The translations under genes were made by a program, and so were the position numbers. Source: Bordetella parapertussis (GTDB lineage: Bacteria > Pseudomonadota > Gammaproteobacteria > Burkholderiales > Burkholderiaceae_A). From it: a DNA stretch of 64,000 nt. The notes under the pieces are model-generated. The model searched no databases, had not been told where the DNA came from, and worked only from the letters and a program-made list of their open reading frames with translations. The DNA lies in contig CAMCRF010000007.1 of NCBI GenBank assembly GCA_945877235.1, positions 41,207 to 105,206 of the forward strand. Direction: 5' to 3'. Below are positions 26,574-36,064 of the stretch, piece after piece; positions within the stretch are counted from its first letter, which is position 1; every line of letters starts with the position of its first letter.

Positions 26574-26580
26574 TATAATA
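26574..26580. promoter_or_regulatory. Overlapping divergent -10 elements between amgK and lptD
   Basis: TATAAT (26574-26579, plus strand) and TATTAT (26580-26575, minus strand) overlap in a 15-base gap. Each hexamer lies exactly five bases from the ATG it faces (lptD at 26585, amgK at 26569), and neither gene has a Shine-Dalgarno sequence. If active, both transcripts would start at or next to the start codon. The -35 positions are poor on both sides, which lowers confidence. Confidence 0.4.
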
Positions 26581-26584
26581 ATTT

Positions 26585-28900
26585 ATGCGCTCCCTTGCTG
26601 CCCTGCTGGCGATTCTCGCCGGGCCTGCTCTCGCAGCCTCATGCCCCGTGCCGGACAGCAGTGGACAGGGGCTGCGGCTCGACCCAAGGCTCACCTTTTC
26701 AGCTCCCCCTCGCGAGGGGAGTGGCCCGCTGTATTTGCGGGGCAAGGCACTCAAGGGCCAGATCGACGACACCGTGACGGCAGCAGGCGACGCCGAGCTC
26801 CGCCAACTGGGCAGCACACTCAAAGCGGAGCGCATTGAACTGGATCAGGTCTCGAATGAGATCGTGGCTCAAGGCGGGGTTCGCCTGTTTAGAGAGGGCG
26901 AGCGTTATTCGGGGCCCTCGCTGCGACTCAAGCTTGGGACGATGCAGGGCTCCATGGACGAAGTGAGCTACGAGATTGCTGCCATCAATGGCCGGGGTGC
27001 AGCCAAGCGAGCTGAGCTGCTTCAGCCACAGCGATCCCACCTATGGGACGCCACCTACACCACGTGTCCGGCCGATCGGCCGGCTTGGGCTATTTCGGTT
27101 CGACGCCTGCTCATTGATCAGATCCGGGAGGTGGCCGAAGCAGACTCCGCCACCCTGACCTGGAATGGCTCACCGGTGTTGCCGCTTGGCGACATTCACT
27201 TCGCCTTGAGCGATCGCCGTCGCAGCGGTTTTCTGCCGCCTCGGTACGCGGTGACGTCGCGCTTGGGCCTCGAGATCACTGCGCCGTATTACTGGGATAT
27301 TGCCCCTAACCGGGACCTCACGCTCTATCCGACGGTCATTGCTCGGCGTGGCCTGCAGCTGGGATCCGAGTTTCGATACCTTGAGGCCCAGCATTCCGGG
27401 GAGCTCTTCGTCGAGGGGCTGACGCAAGATCGCGATCGCGGGGGCTCGCGCGGATTTCTCAGCATGGAGCACCGCACCCAGCTGCCCCAGCAGTTTCAGC
27501 TTCATCTTTCTGCCCGCCGTGCATCGGACGATGACTACCTCGCAGACTTCGGAGACTCCCTGCTAGAGGCCTCCCAGCGAACCCTCGCGACGACCGTCTC
27601 GCTCTCGGGCCCGATCTCAGGCTGGTCGTTTCAAGCATTGGCTCAGCGCTATCAGCTCTTGCAAGACCCTGACGCACCCGTTTTAGCGCCCTATTCATTG
27701 GCACCCAAGCTGGTTTTGTCCAGAACCCATCGAGGCACGGGCTTGGATTGGCAGGCCCAAGTCGAGGCTGCTCGGTTTGATCATCCCACCCTAGAGCGAG
27801 GTCTCCGATCCGTTGCGCTCGCACATGCAGCCTTTCCATTGGAGCTCACCCTCATGACGCTCACCCCCCGCGTGGGCGTGCATGCCACCCGCTACACACC
27901 TGAGCGGGAGGGCTCGTCTTCACTCACCCTGACTCGCTACGGCATATCGGGGCTTGGGGTGTACGCGAACAACGTAGGTACCGATCCGCGCGGTTACAGC
28001 CGGGTGCTGCCCAGTCTTAGCCTCGATGCGCAGATGTTGCTTGAGCGCCCAACACGCATTGGGGAGCGGCCTGCATGGCAGACCCTCGAGCCGCGGCTGC
28101 TTTACTCGTACACGCCCTTTAAGGACCAGTCCACACTGCCTGTGTTCGATTCGAGTGTGGCCAACCTCAGTCTCTCTCAGCTCTTCTCCGACGCCTCACT
28201 CAATGGCCAGGATCGGGTGCCCGATCAGAATCAGCTCACTGCAGGTCTGGTGAGTCGTGTGCGCGACGCCCAAACGGGTCAGGAGGTGTTTCGCGCCTCT
28301 GTGGCGCAGCGATTTTATTTTGATGCCCAGCGGGTGGTACTTCCGGGTCAGCCTGAACGCAAGGACCAAGAGTCAGACTTGCTCACTGAAGTGGCAGGGC
28401 GTGCGGGGCAGTCGTGGCGCTATGAGGTGATTACGCAATACACCCGCAAGTTGGCCCGTTGGCAGGCGGCATCCGCTGGCATTCGCTACGATCCACGCAT
28501 TGGCACCACGGCGAGCGTGTCCTATCGGTTTGTGAAGGACGCTCTGAACTCTGTGGACTTCGCCATGCAAATGCCCATCGCTCAGCACTGGTCGGTTGTG
28601 GGCCGCTACAACCTGTCGATTCAAGACCGCCGCGCCTCAGACGTTACCCAGAAGCCAGGTCTGATCGAGGCCTTGCTGGGTGTGGAGTACGACGGCGGAT
28701 GTTGGGCTGCACGCATGGTCATGCAGCGATTTGCAACGGGTGCCGAGCGCAAAAACACTGCGATCTTTCTTCAGATCGAGCTCAATGGGCTTGGTCGGAT
28801 CGGCACTGACCCGTTGTCTGCACTCTCGCGTAGCATTCCGAACTACCGGCCTGCCAACCAGCAGCGCCCCCTTCCTGCCCGATTCGAGAACTTTGAATGA
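26585..28900 (+). CDS. lptD: LPS-assembly protein LptD
   Basis: Outer-membrane translocon that places LPS in the outer leaflet with LptE. It has a signal peptide (SLAALLAILAGPALA), an OstA/LptA-like jellyroll domain (about 45-150) and a large beta-barrel (about 190-771). Three cysteines are visible (near 20, about 159 and in GGCWAARMV near the C-terminus), where E. coli has four; the C-terminal Cys-Cys pair is a single cysteine, as in many betaproteobacteria. Length 771 is normal. It overlaps surA as ATGA, and SurA is the chaperone for its own folding. Confidence 0.96.
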   Translation: MRSLAALLAILAGPALAASCPVPDSSGQGLRLDPRLTFSAPPREGSGPLYLRGKALKGQIDDTVTAAGDAELRQLGSTLKAERIELDQVSNEIVAQGGVRLFREGERYSGPSLRLKLGTMQGSMDEVSYEIAAINGRGAAKRAELLQPQRSHLWDATYTTCPADRPAWAISVRRLLIDQIREVAEADSATLTWNGSPVLPLGDIHFALSDRRRSGFLPPRYAVTSRLGLEITAPYYWDIAPNRDLTLYPTVIARRGLQLGSEFRYLEAQHSGELFVEGLTQDRDRGGSRGFLSMEHRTQLPQQFQLHLSARRASDDDYLADFGDSLLEASQRTLATTVSLSGPISGWSFQALAQRYQLLQDPDAPVLAPYSLAPKLVLSRTHRGTGLDWQAQVEAARFDHPTLERGLRSVALAHAAFPLELTLMTLTPRVGVHATRYTPEREGSSSLTLTRYGISGLGVYANNVGTDPRGYSRVLPSLSLDAQMLLERPTRIGERPAWQTLEPRLLYSYTPFKDQSTLPVFDSSVANLSLSQLFSDASLNGQDRVPDQNQLTAGLVSRVRDAQTGQEVFRASVAQRFYFDAQRVVLPGQPERKDQESDLLTEVAGRAGQSWRYEVITQYTRKLARWQAASAGIRYDPRIGTTASVSYRFVKDALNSVDFAMQMPIAQHWSVVGRYNLSIQDRRASDVTQKPGLIEALLGVEYDGGCWAARMVMQRFATGAERKNTAIFLQIELNGLGRIGTDPLSALSRSIPNYRPANQQRPLPARFENFE

Positions 28901-30174
28901 CGCCCATGATGCGACTGATGACTTTTGGTTTTTGTGTAGCTGCAATGTCTATGCTGGCCCATGCCTCTGCAGTTGCAGCGACTCCCTCGTCCCGCGTGGT
29001 TGACCGGGTGATTGCGGTGGTCGACAACGAGATCATTCTCGAGAGTGAACTTCAGCGTCGTATCGGTCAGGCGCTGCGGGCCATGAGGCGCGCAGGCGAG
29101 ACGCCCCCATCCGAAGCCGCCCTGCGGGAGGAGGTGCTTGAGCGCATGATCGATGACCTAGCCTTGCTGCACCGCGCGGCAGTGGTCGGTGTTCAGGTCG
29201 AACCATTTGCCCTCGATCGCACCATCGAGGCGATCGCCGCGCAGAATGGCATGTCCATCAATCAACTGCGCGACCAACTCGAGCGAGAGGGCATTCCTTT
29301 CGCGCGCTTTCGCAAAGACATTCAAGACGAGATGACCCTCACGCGACTCAAAGAGCGTGAGGTCGATGGAAGGCTGCGTATCACCGAGGCCGAGATTGAA
29401 GCGTTTCTCGCGGCCCAGGGCCAGAGCCTTCAAAAGGCCGAGGAGTATCTGGTTCGTCAGGCGCTCATTCCTGTGGCGGAGTCCGCCAGCGCATCGCAGA
29501 AGGCAGAGGCCCGAGATAAAGCTGATCAGCTGCTCGCCCGCGTTCGCACGGGCTCGCTCGAGGGTCTGGAGTCCATGGGGTGGAGAACGCTCGATCGACT
29601 GCCCACCTTGTTCGCAAATGCGCTCAAGTCAGAAAAGGCCGGTGCAGTGATCGGACCGCTGACCAGCGGGTCGGGCCTGCATGTGCTCAAGCTCGAGGAT
29701 CGGCGTGAGCGGCTTCAGACCCCTCTGGTCGATGCCTATCTATCGCGGCACATTCTGATGCGTGTCGATCCAGAAACCTCCGAGTCTCAGGCGATTGCAA
29801 AGCTCCAGGCTTTGCGTACTCGCATTGAGAACGGCGAGTCCTTCGAGACGCTCGCAAAAGCGCACTCACAAGACCCTGGAACGGCACCAAAGGGGGGCGA
29901 TCTGGGCTGGGCTTATCCCGGTGACATGGTTCCTGAGTATGAGCGTGGCGCGGCCAAACTTGCGGTGGGAAAGGTGAGTCCGCCCGTGCGCTCACAATTT
30001 GGCTTTCATCTGATTCAAGTCCTTGAGCGTCGCCAAGAGCCCCTGCCAGAGGATCGGCTGAGGATGCGTGCCAGGCTTGCGGTTCGGGAGCAGAAAATGG
30101 CCGAGGCCGTTGAGAACTGGACTCGCGAAGTGCGGGCCGCAGCCTTCGTTGAGATGAAAACCAACACGCCTTGA
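28897..30174 (+). CDS. surA: Periplasmic chaperone SurA
   Basis: Chaperone and peptidyl-prolyl isomerase for outer-membrane proteins, LptD among them. It has a signal peptide ending HASAVAA, an N-terminal chaperone domain opening with RVVDRVIAVVDNEIILESEL, a degenerate first parvulin domain (about 165-270) and a full second parvulin domain (about 275-385) with SQDPGTAPKGGDLGW and FGFHLIQV. Length 425 is normal. The usual pdxA between surA and rsmA is missing here. Confidence 0.96.
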   Translation: MTPMMRLMTFGFCVAAMSMLAHASAVAATPSSRVVDRVIAVVDNEIILESELQRRIGQALRAMRRAGETPPSEAALREEVLERMIDDLALLHRAAVVGVQVEPFALDRTIEAIAAQNGMSINQLRDQLEREGIPFARFRKDIQDEMTLTRLKEREVDGRLRITEAEIEAFLAAQGQSLQKAEEYLVRQALIPVAESASASQKAEARDKADQLLARVRTGSLEGLESMGWRTLDRLPTLFANALKSEKAGAVIGPLTSGSGLHVLKLEDRRERLQTPLVDAYLSRHILMRVDPETSESQAIAKLQALRTRIENGESFETLAKAHSQDPGTAPKGGDLGWAYPGDMVPEYERGAAKLAVGKVSPPVRSQFGFHLIQVLERRQEPLPEDRLRMRARLAVREQKMAEAVENWTREVRAAAFVEMKTNTP

Positions 30175-30956
30175 ATGCCTCTGGGGCCAAGAAGCGGTTT
30201 GGCCAGAACTTCCTGCATGACAAGGGAGTCATTGCACGCATCTTGGGTCATGTTCGTGCGCAGCCCGGACAGGCCCTGGTCGAGATTGGCCCTGGTCGTG
30301 GTGCGTTGACCGAGGGGCTGATCCGAGCGGCGGGATCCATGACGGCGATCGAGATTGATCGCGACCTGATCGATGCGCTCACGCGCAGATTCGGTGTGGC
30401 GCTCGACTTGGTGGTGCAAGATGTCCTCACGGTTGATTTTGCTGCGCTCGCTCAGGCACGGGGTCAGAAGCTTCGCATTGTGGGCAACCTGCCCTACAAC
30501 ATCTCAAGTCCCATCCTGTTTCACCTATTGCCGGTTGCGCATCAGGTGTTGGATCAGACGTTTATGCTGCAAAAAGAAGTGGTCGATCGCATGGTCGCAC
30601 CCGAGGGATCGAAGGTCTTTGGGCGTCTCTCTGTCATGCTCCAAGCCCGCTACACGCTAGAGCGGCTGTTTATGGTTCCACCCGGTGCATTCTTTCCTGC
30701 CCCGGCGGTCGACTCCGCAATCGTGGCGATGTGGCCCATTCCCGAGGATCAATGCCAGGTCAAGCACTGGCCAACTTTTGAGCGACTGGTTGCCGATGCC
30801 TTCTCGGCACGTCGCAAGATGATTCGCAACACGCTTGCGACCTACGAGGGGCGACTGGACCTTGCTGCTGCGGGTGTTCAGGCGACGGACCGGCCGGAGG
30901 CAATCTCGGTGCAGTCGTATATTGCGCTGGCCAACCAACTCACGTTACCGAGTTAG
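30171..30956 (+). CDS. rsmA: 16S rRNA dimethyladenosine transferase RsmA (KsgA)
   Basis: Makes m6,2A1518 and A1519 in 16S rRNA late in 30S assembly. N-terminal KKRFGQNFLHD is the family opening; SAM motif I IGPGRGALTEGL (about 41-52) and catalytic NLPYNIS (about 107-113) are intact. The start is a TTG at 30171 that overlaps the surA stop as TTGA; no ATG is suitably placed. Length 261 is normal. Its TAG stop overlaps the convergent YgjP-like gene's TAA by sharing TTAG. Confidence 0.96.
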   Translation: MNASGAKKRFGQNFLHDKGVIARILGHVRAQPGQALVEIGPGRGALTEGLIRAAGSMTAIEIDRDLIDALTRRFGVALDLVVQDVLTVDFAALAQARGQKLRIVGNLPYNISSPILFHLLPVAHQVLDQTFMLQKEVVDRMVAPEGSKVFGRLSVMLQARYTLERLFMVPPGAFFPAPAVDSAIVAMWPIPEDQCQVKHWPTFERLVADAFSARRKMIRNTLATYEGRLDLAAAGVQATDRPEAISVQSYIALANQLTLPS

Positions 30957-31738
30957 GGCTCGAGCGCGACGCCTTTGATCTGACTGCGACCTTCCTCGAA
31001 GCTTGGCAGAATTTTTGCCACCTCTTGCCAGAAGTCCGGGCTGTGATCCATGGCGCGCAAGTGAGCAAGCTCATGCGCCACGACATAGTCAATGACGGGC
31101 AGGCTAAACCGCACCAGTCGCCAGTTCAGGCGAATGACGCCATCTTGCGTGCAGCTGCCCCAGCGGGTCTTGGCATGTGAAATGGCAAAGCTCTGAAAGC
31201 GAAGCCCCGCCTCCGTCGCGAGTCGCTCGAGTCGCTCTTGGAGGATGCGTTTAGCCTGCTGCTGCAGCCAACCTTCCACGCGATCTTTCACTTGCTCGGG
31301 GCTAGACTGTGGCGAGAGTGCGAGACCCAGTTCACGGGCGGGCTCATTCCAGTGCACCTGCCGTAACGAGGGGTTGAGTCGAATGGTGACGGTACACCCC
31401 AGGAACTCCACACAGCCTCCGTCGGCCCACTGGACCTCAGGCGCAATGCGGGCCGCCTCGAGCGAGCGCCACTCACGCATGCGTGCGCAGAGCCAACGGG
31501 ATTTCGACTGCAGAATGCGCTCAATTTCCTCAATGGTGACCCATCGGGGGGCGCGAACCACGATGCGTCCCTGCGAGACGATCATGCCAACGGTTTTGCG
31601 ATGGGATCGTGTGAGCGTCCATTCAAAGACTTCGCCTTCGAGCACCAGCCGGCGTAGCCTCCCGGTGGTGGTGGATTCATCTGGTTGCCCGCCAAAGAGG
31701 CTCGGGGCAAAGAGCGCGAGTTGATCAGACAGCGCCAC
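30953..31738 (-). CDS. YgjP-like zinc metallopeptidase (DUF45)
   Basis: Predicted zinc-dependent peptidase related to SprT and M48 families. The zinc motif is VVAHELAHLRAMDHSPDFW (about 215-233), with RWGSC upstream, a family hallmark. I choose the GTG at 31738 because AGGAG lies seven bases before it, whereas the nearby ATG at 31744 leaves a one-base spacer. This gives 261 residues and a 14-base overlap with plsC. Cellular substrate unknown. Confidence 0.85.
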   Translation of the reverse strand: MALSDQLALFAPSLFGGQPDESTTTGRLRRLVLEGEVFEWTLTRSHRKTVGMIVSQGRIVVRAPRWVTIEEIERILQSKSRWLCARMREWRSLEAARIAPEVQWADGGCVEFLGCTVTIRLNPSLRQVHWNEPARELGLALSPQSSPEQVKDRVEGWLQQQAKRILQERLERLATEAGLRFQSFAISHAKTRWGSCTQDGVIRLNWRLVRFSLPVIDYVVAHELAHLRAMDHSPDFWQEVAKILPSFEEGRSQIKGVALEP

Positions 31739-32447
31739 GCACATGCTCCTCAATCCAGGTTTGAACGGCCGCCATGAGACTCTCGGGTCCATCGTAATCG
31801 CGCGGCAGCATGGGTGGACCAATTTCAACGTGTATTGTGCCGGGTGTGAGCCTCAGTTTGCCCTTGGGCCAAAAGAGTCCCGCGTTGTGGGCCACGGGAA
31901 TGATGGGCAGATTCAAGGCAAACGCGAGGCGAGCGGCTCCCGTTTTGTATCGACGCTGCTCCCCTACACGGGTGCGGGTACCCTCCGGAAAAAATACGAA
32001 CCAACGACCCAGCGCTTGCTGCGCGCGTCCTTGTTCGGCCACATGTTCGTAGGCCTCTGCCCCTTTGCTGCGGTCGATATGGACCATATTGAGCAGCCGG
32101 ATGCCCCAACCAAAAAAGGGCACGCTGAGCAGCTCCTTTTTAAACACAAAACAGAGCTGTCGGGGCATGAAGCTCGGCAGAAAAAACGTCTCCCAGGTGG
32201 ATTGATGTTTGCTACAGATGATGGCCATCTGCCCAGTGTGGGCGGAGAGATTTTCCGCACCCGACACCCTCCATCGAATGCCCATTTGCACTCGCGCAAG
32301 CCAAACTACAAAGGCTGGCCAGCGCATGGCAAATCGATAGCGACCACGCAGCGTGAGGAAAGGTGAAACGAGGATGAACGCACTGGCCCAGACCATAAGG
32401 GTCATGGCCTGAATCAGGAAAAAAAGAAAAGAGCGAATCAGTGTCAT
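31725..32447 (-). CDS. plsC: 1-acyl-sn-glycerol-3-phosphate acyltransferase
   Basis: Membrane enzyme that makes phosphatidic acid. It has an N-terminal hydrophobic helix (about 5-30). The acyltransferase catalytic motif HX4D appears as KHQSTWETF, so the aspartate is glutamate, a variant I associate with betaproteobacterial homologues. The glycerol-phosphate motif FPEGTRTR and the later IPVAHNAG are intact. Length 240 is normal. The start overlaps gmhB as ATGA. Confidence 0.92.
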   Translation of the reverse strand: MTLIRSFLFFLIQAMTLMVWASAFILVSPFLTLRGRYRFAMRWPAFVVWLARVQMGIRWRVSGAENLSAHTGQMAIICSKHQSTWETFFLPSFMPRQLCFVFKKELLSVPFFGWGIRLLNMVHIDRSKGAEAYEHVAEQGRAQQALGRWFVFFPEGTRTRVGEQRRYKTGAARLAFALNLPIIPVAHNAGLFWPKGKLRLTPGTIHVEIGPPMLPRDYDGPESLMAAVQTWIEEHVRGAV

Positions 32448-33025
32448 GCCTTTTGGGGCGACTGCCGCAGGTGCTCGCCCGCAGCGGCAAGGTCATCGAA
32501 GATCAGCGTGCCCGGGGGCAGGGGTTTGCTGTCTTGTGCAGCAAGGGTTTTTCGGCCCTTGCCTGTGAGCACGAGGCAGGGCTGGGCACCCACCATCTGG
32601 GCGGCTGTCAGGTCACGCAGGCTGTCTCCCACCACGGGGACACCCGATAGGGGGCGACCGAGTCGACGCGAGATGTCTTGAAGCAGACCAGGCGCAGGCT
32701 TTCGGCACAAGCACCCTGCATCGGGTCCGTGTGGACAAAAGAAAATGCCCGCAAGCTCACCGCCGGCCTCCTCGATGACGTCATTCATTTTGCGGTGTAT
32801 GGCATGCAGCGTCGGCAGATCGAACAGGCCGCGGGCAAGGCCTGACTGGTTGGTCGCGACGAAGACTTGCCACCCCTCATGACAGAGCTCTGCGATGGCC
32901 TCTACGCTGCCGGAGATGGGCTCCCACTCATCGGGTGTTTTGATGTACTGATCAGAGTCGTGGTTGATGACCCCATCTCGATCCAGAATGATGAGCGGGC
33001 GCAGCTCGGCGGATGCATAACTCAT
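32444..33025 (-). CDS. gmhB: D-glycero-beta-D-manno-heptose 1,7-bisphosphate 7-phosphatase
   Basis: HAD phosphatase of ADP-heptose synthesis that supplies the substrate of WaaC. Motif I is ILDRDGVINHD (about 13-23), motif II threonine in VATNQSG, the zinc-binding cysteine loop FFCPHGPDAGCLCRKP (about 95-110) distinguishes GmhB from histidinol phosphatases, and GDSLRDL carries the last metal aspartate. Length 193 is normal. It sits between glyS and plsC, as in many Burkholderiales. Confidence 0.95.
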   Translation of the reverse strand: MSYASAELRPLIILDRDGVINHDSDQYIKTPDEWEPISGSVEAIAELCHEGWQVFVATNQSGLARGLFDLPTLHAIHRKMNDVIEEAGGELAGIFFCPHGPDAGCLCRKPAPGLLQDISRRLGRPLSGVPVVGDSLRDLTAAQMVGAQPCLVLTGKGRKTLAAQDSKPLPPGTLIFDDLAAAGEHLRQSPQKA

Positions 33026-33032
33026 AGGCTGG

Positions 33033-35141
33033 TCAAGCTGCGAGACGAGAGAGGTCCGCGACCTGATTCATGGCACGGTGAAGGGCATGCATCAGAGATA
33101 GCCGGTTGTTTCGAAGGGCGAGGTCATCCGCATTCACCATCACCGACTCAAAAAAGGCATCGACAGGGCCTCGCAGGCTGGCAAGCGCGCGCATGGATTC
33201 CTCGTATTGGCCGTCTTGGGCACACTGCGTCGCGTGTGGGGCCGCTGCCAGAAGTGCCGAGGACAAGGCTTGCTCTGCAGGCTCCTGGAGCAGCGATGGG
33301 TTGACTTCGCCCAGAGCAGAGGGCTCAGATTTCTTGAGAATATTGCCAATGCGCTTGTTTGCGGCGCAAAGCGCAGCGGCTTGATCGGAGGCCATGAAAG
33401 ACCGCACCGCCTTCAGCCGGGGAATGAGCTGGTCCAGTCGGTCGGGGCATTCAGCCAGCACCGCTTCGATGGCCTCTTGCTCAAAGCCCTGGTCGCGCAA
33501 GTAACCGCGGGCGCGATCATGAATGAACGCGATCAGGTCTTTGGTGGGGAGCTGGACGTTTGGGACCTGTGAGAAGCTGGCGACGGTGGCCTCGACAAGC
33601 TGGGTGAGTGAGGCAGGAACCCTGCGTTCGATGAGCATCCGAATGACGCCCAGTGCAGATCTGCGCAGGGCAAAGGGATCTTTGTCTCCGGTGGGAATGA
33701 GCCCAATGCCCCAAATCCCCACCATGGACTCGAGCTTGTCGGCCAGTGACACGGCAAGCCCTACAGCACTGCGGGGCAGTTCGTCACCCGCAAACCTGGG
33801 GCGGTAATGATCCTCAATCGCCCACGCAATGTCATCGGCTTCGTGCTCGTGCTGTGCAAGCGTGCGACCGACTAAGCCCTGCAGCTCTGGGAATTCTCCC
33901 ACCATGTCAGACACCAGATCAGCCTTTGCAAGGCGCGCAGCCCTGCCCGCTGCCTGAGCATTGGCGCCGACCAGGGGCGCTAGGCCGCAAGCTAACTGTT
34001 CGAGCCGTGCAATGCGCTCGGCTTGGCTTCCAATCTTGTTGTGATACACGACCTGGGCCAGTACCGGCAGTCGATCCTCAAGTCGGCGTTTACGATCTTG
34101 ATCAAAGAAGAACTTGGCATCGGAGAGCCGGGCGCGCAGCACACGCTCGTTGCCATGAACCACGGCCTCGGGATGCTTGGATTCCAGATTTGCTGCAAGC
34201 AAAAACCGATGGACCAGCTGGCCTTGTGTGTCGGTCAGCGCAAAGTACTTCTGGTTTTGCTGCATGGTCAGAATAAGGCAGGCCTGCGGCACCTCGAGGA
34301 AGGCCGGGTCGAAGGTACCCTCGAGCACAATGGGCCATTCCACCAGACTGTTTACTTCGTCGAGGAGCGCATCGGGCATGACGACTTGATGGCTGCCGGC
34401 AGCCGCTCTAAGACCTTGCTCGAGCCGCGCGCGTCTGGTGTCAAACCCTGCAATGACGTGGCCCTCATGCTCGAGCAGAGACTCATAGTCTTGTGCTGTC
34501 GGAATGCTGATGGGTGCCTCGCAATGAAACCGATGGCCTTGGGTGATGCGATCTGCATCGAGGCCAAGGGCATGCAAGGCAAGCACGTGCCCGCCATGCA
34601 GTGCAACGAGGCGATGGGCGGGGCGCACAAACTTCACTTCGATGGCCTCACCCGTTGCAGTGCGCTTTTGGTAACGCATGACCTTGGGGATGGGCAGTTT
34701 TGCAATGGCAAGCTCGAGCGCCTCTTGGGCGCCGACTCGCAGGCTTGCACCGGGCACGACCGTGTCAATAAAGAGGGTGGCCTGGGCGCCGTCCCCTTCG
34801 CGAATCAGGTCGTTGAGCTGAATGTTTCCGCCAAGCGTAAACCCGAGACCACTGAGTTTTTTTGCGAGTGGGGGTTGGGGGCTGCCTTGGGCATCGAGCG
34901 CAACCGAGACGGGCAGCAGCTTCTCTCGTTTGGGAAGATCCTCTGCTTTTTCTCGGACATCTTGAATACGCACCGCCAGCCGTCGTGGGCTTGCGAAGGG
35001 CTCAACGCGTGCGTCGACAGGTGCGAGTCCGAGCTTGATGAGGTGCCCAGAAAGGGTTTGGGCAAAGCTCTGCCCGAGCTGGCGAAGGGCTTTCGGGGGG
35101 AGCTCTTCCGTGAAGAGTTCAATGAGGAGTGCTGAAGACAT
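33033..35141 (-). CDS. glyS: Glycine--tRNA ligase beta subunit
   Basis: Beta subunit of the tetrameric bacterial GlyRS; binds and positions tRNA-Gly. It opens with the family's LLIELFTEELPPKALRQL and ends with an anticodon-binding helical domain (VDAFFESVMVNADDLALRNN). The 702-residue length is normal. It follows glyQ by 17 bases. Confidence 0.98.
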   Translation of the reverse strand: MSSALLIELFTEELPPKALRQLGQSFAQTLSGHLIKLGLAPVDARVEPFASPRRLAVRIQDVREKAEDLPKREKLLPVSVALDAQGSPQPPLAKKLSGLGFTLGGNIQLNDLIREGDGAQATLFIDTVVPGASLRVGAQEALELAIAKLPIPKVMRYQKRTATGEAIEVKFVRPAHRLVALHGGHVLALHALGLDADRITQGHRFHCEAPISIPTAQDYESLLEHEGHVIAGFDTRRARLEQGLRAAAGSHQVVMPDALLDEVNSLVEWPIVLEGTFDPAFLEVPQACLILTMQQNQKYFALTDTQGQLVHRFLLAANLESKHPEAVVHGNERVLRARLSDAKFFFDQDRKRRLEDRLPVLAQVVYHNKIGSQAERIARLEQLACGLAPLVGANAQAAGRAARLAKADLVSDMVGEFPELQGLVGRTLAQHEHEADDIAWAIEDHYRPRFAGDELPRSAVGLAVSLADKLESMVGIWGIGLIPTGDKDPFALRRSALGVIRMLIERRVPASLTQLVEATVASFSQVPNVQLPTKDLIAFIHDRARGYLRDQGFEQEAIEAVLAECPDRLDQLIPRLKAVRSFMASDQAAALCAANKRIGNILKKSEPSALGEVNPSLLQEPAEQALSSALLAAAPHATQCAQDGQYEESMRALASLRGPVDAFFESVMVNADDLALRNNRLSLMHALHRAMNQVADLSRLAA

Positions 35142-35158
35142 GAGAAACCCGTGGGACG

Positions 35159-36064
35159 TTAAGCGGCGGTGGACTGCAGCATGGGGAATCCGAGCCGCTC
35201 ACGCGAGTCGTAGTAAGCCTGGGCAACCTGACGTGAGAGGTTGCGGATGCGGGCAATGTATTGGGCGCGCTCGGTCACTGAGATCGCGCCTCGGGCATCG
35301 AGCAAGTTAAAGCAGTGGGCGGCCTTGAGCACCTGCTCGTAGGCGGGCAATGGCACTGCAGCCTCCAGGAGCCTGCTGGCTTCTGCCTCGTGCTCTCCGA
35401 AGCGATTGAGCAGCACAGAGACATTGCTGAGTTCGAAGTTATAGGTGGACTGCTCCACTTCGTTCTGGTGGTACACATCACCATACTGAATACGCTGAAC
35501 CTGGCCGGCCTCGGTCCATTGGGTCCATTGCAGGTCGTAGACATTCTCGACCCCTTGCAAGTACATGGCTAGGCGCTCAAGCCCGTAGGTGATCTCCCCG
35601 GTGATGGGGCTGCAATCAAGGCCCCCAACCTGCTGGAAATAGGTGAACTGGGTAACCTCCATGCCATTGAGCCAGACCTCCCAGCCCAGACCCCATGCAC
35701 CCAAGGTTGGGTTCTCCCAGTCGTCTTCCACAAAGCGGATGTCGTGGGTTTGGGTGTCGATGCCAAGCGCCTGGAGCGACCCGAGGTAGAGTTCGAGAAT
35801 ATTCTCGGGCGAGGGTTTTAGGACCACCTGGAATTGGTAGTAGTGCTGCAGTCGATTGGGGTTCTCGCCGTAGCGGCCATCTTTGGGCCGGCGAGACGGC
35901 TGCACGTAGGCTGCTCTCCAGGGCTCGGGGCCGAGTGCGCGCAAGAAAGTAGCGGTATGCGAGGTACCTGCTCCGACCTCGAGGTCGATGGGTTGCAGCA
36001 GCGCGCAGCCCTGCTGCGCCCAGTAGTTCTGGAGGGTGAGAATGACATCTTGAAAGTTCTTCAT
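35159..36064 (-). CDS. glyQ: Glycine--tRNA ligase alpha subunit
   Basis: Catalytic alpha subunit of bacterial-type GlyRS. The sequence [17 protein letters not shown] and the class II motifs such as [19 protein letters not shown] are highly characteristic. Length 301 is normal. Its start overlaps the lnt stop as ATGA, coupling lipoprotein acylation and tRNA charging genes in one transcript. Confidence 0.98.
   Translation of the reverse strand: MKNFQDVILTLQNYWAQQGCALLQPIDLEVGAGTSHTATFLRALGPEPWRAAYVQPSRRPKDGRYGENPNRLQHYYQFQVVLKPSPENILELYLGSLQALGIDTQTHDIRFVEDDWENPTLGAWGLGWEVWLNGMEVTQFTYFQQVGGLDCSPITGEITYGLERLAMYLQGVENVYDLQWTQWTEAGQVQRIQYGDVYHQNEVEQSTYNFELSNVSVLLNRFGEHEAEASRLLEAAVPLPAYEQVLKAAHCFNLLDARGAISVTERAQYIARIRNLSRQVAQAYYDSRERLGFPMLQSTAA

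Noticed and set aside
34023..35135. Long plus-strand frame (370 codons) opposite glyS
   Set aside because: Antisense shadow of a highly conserved gene; no start signal or motif.
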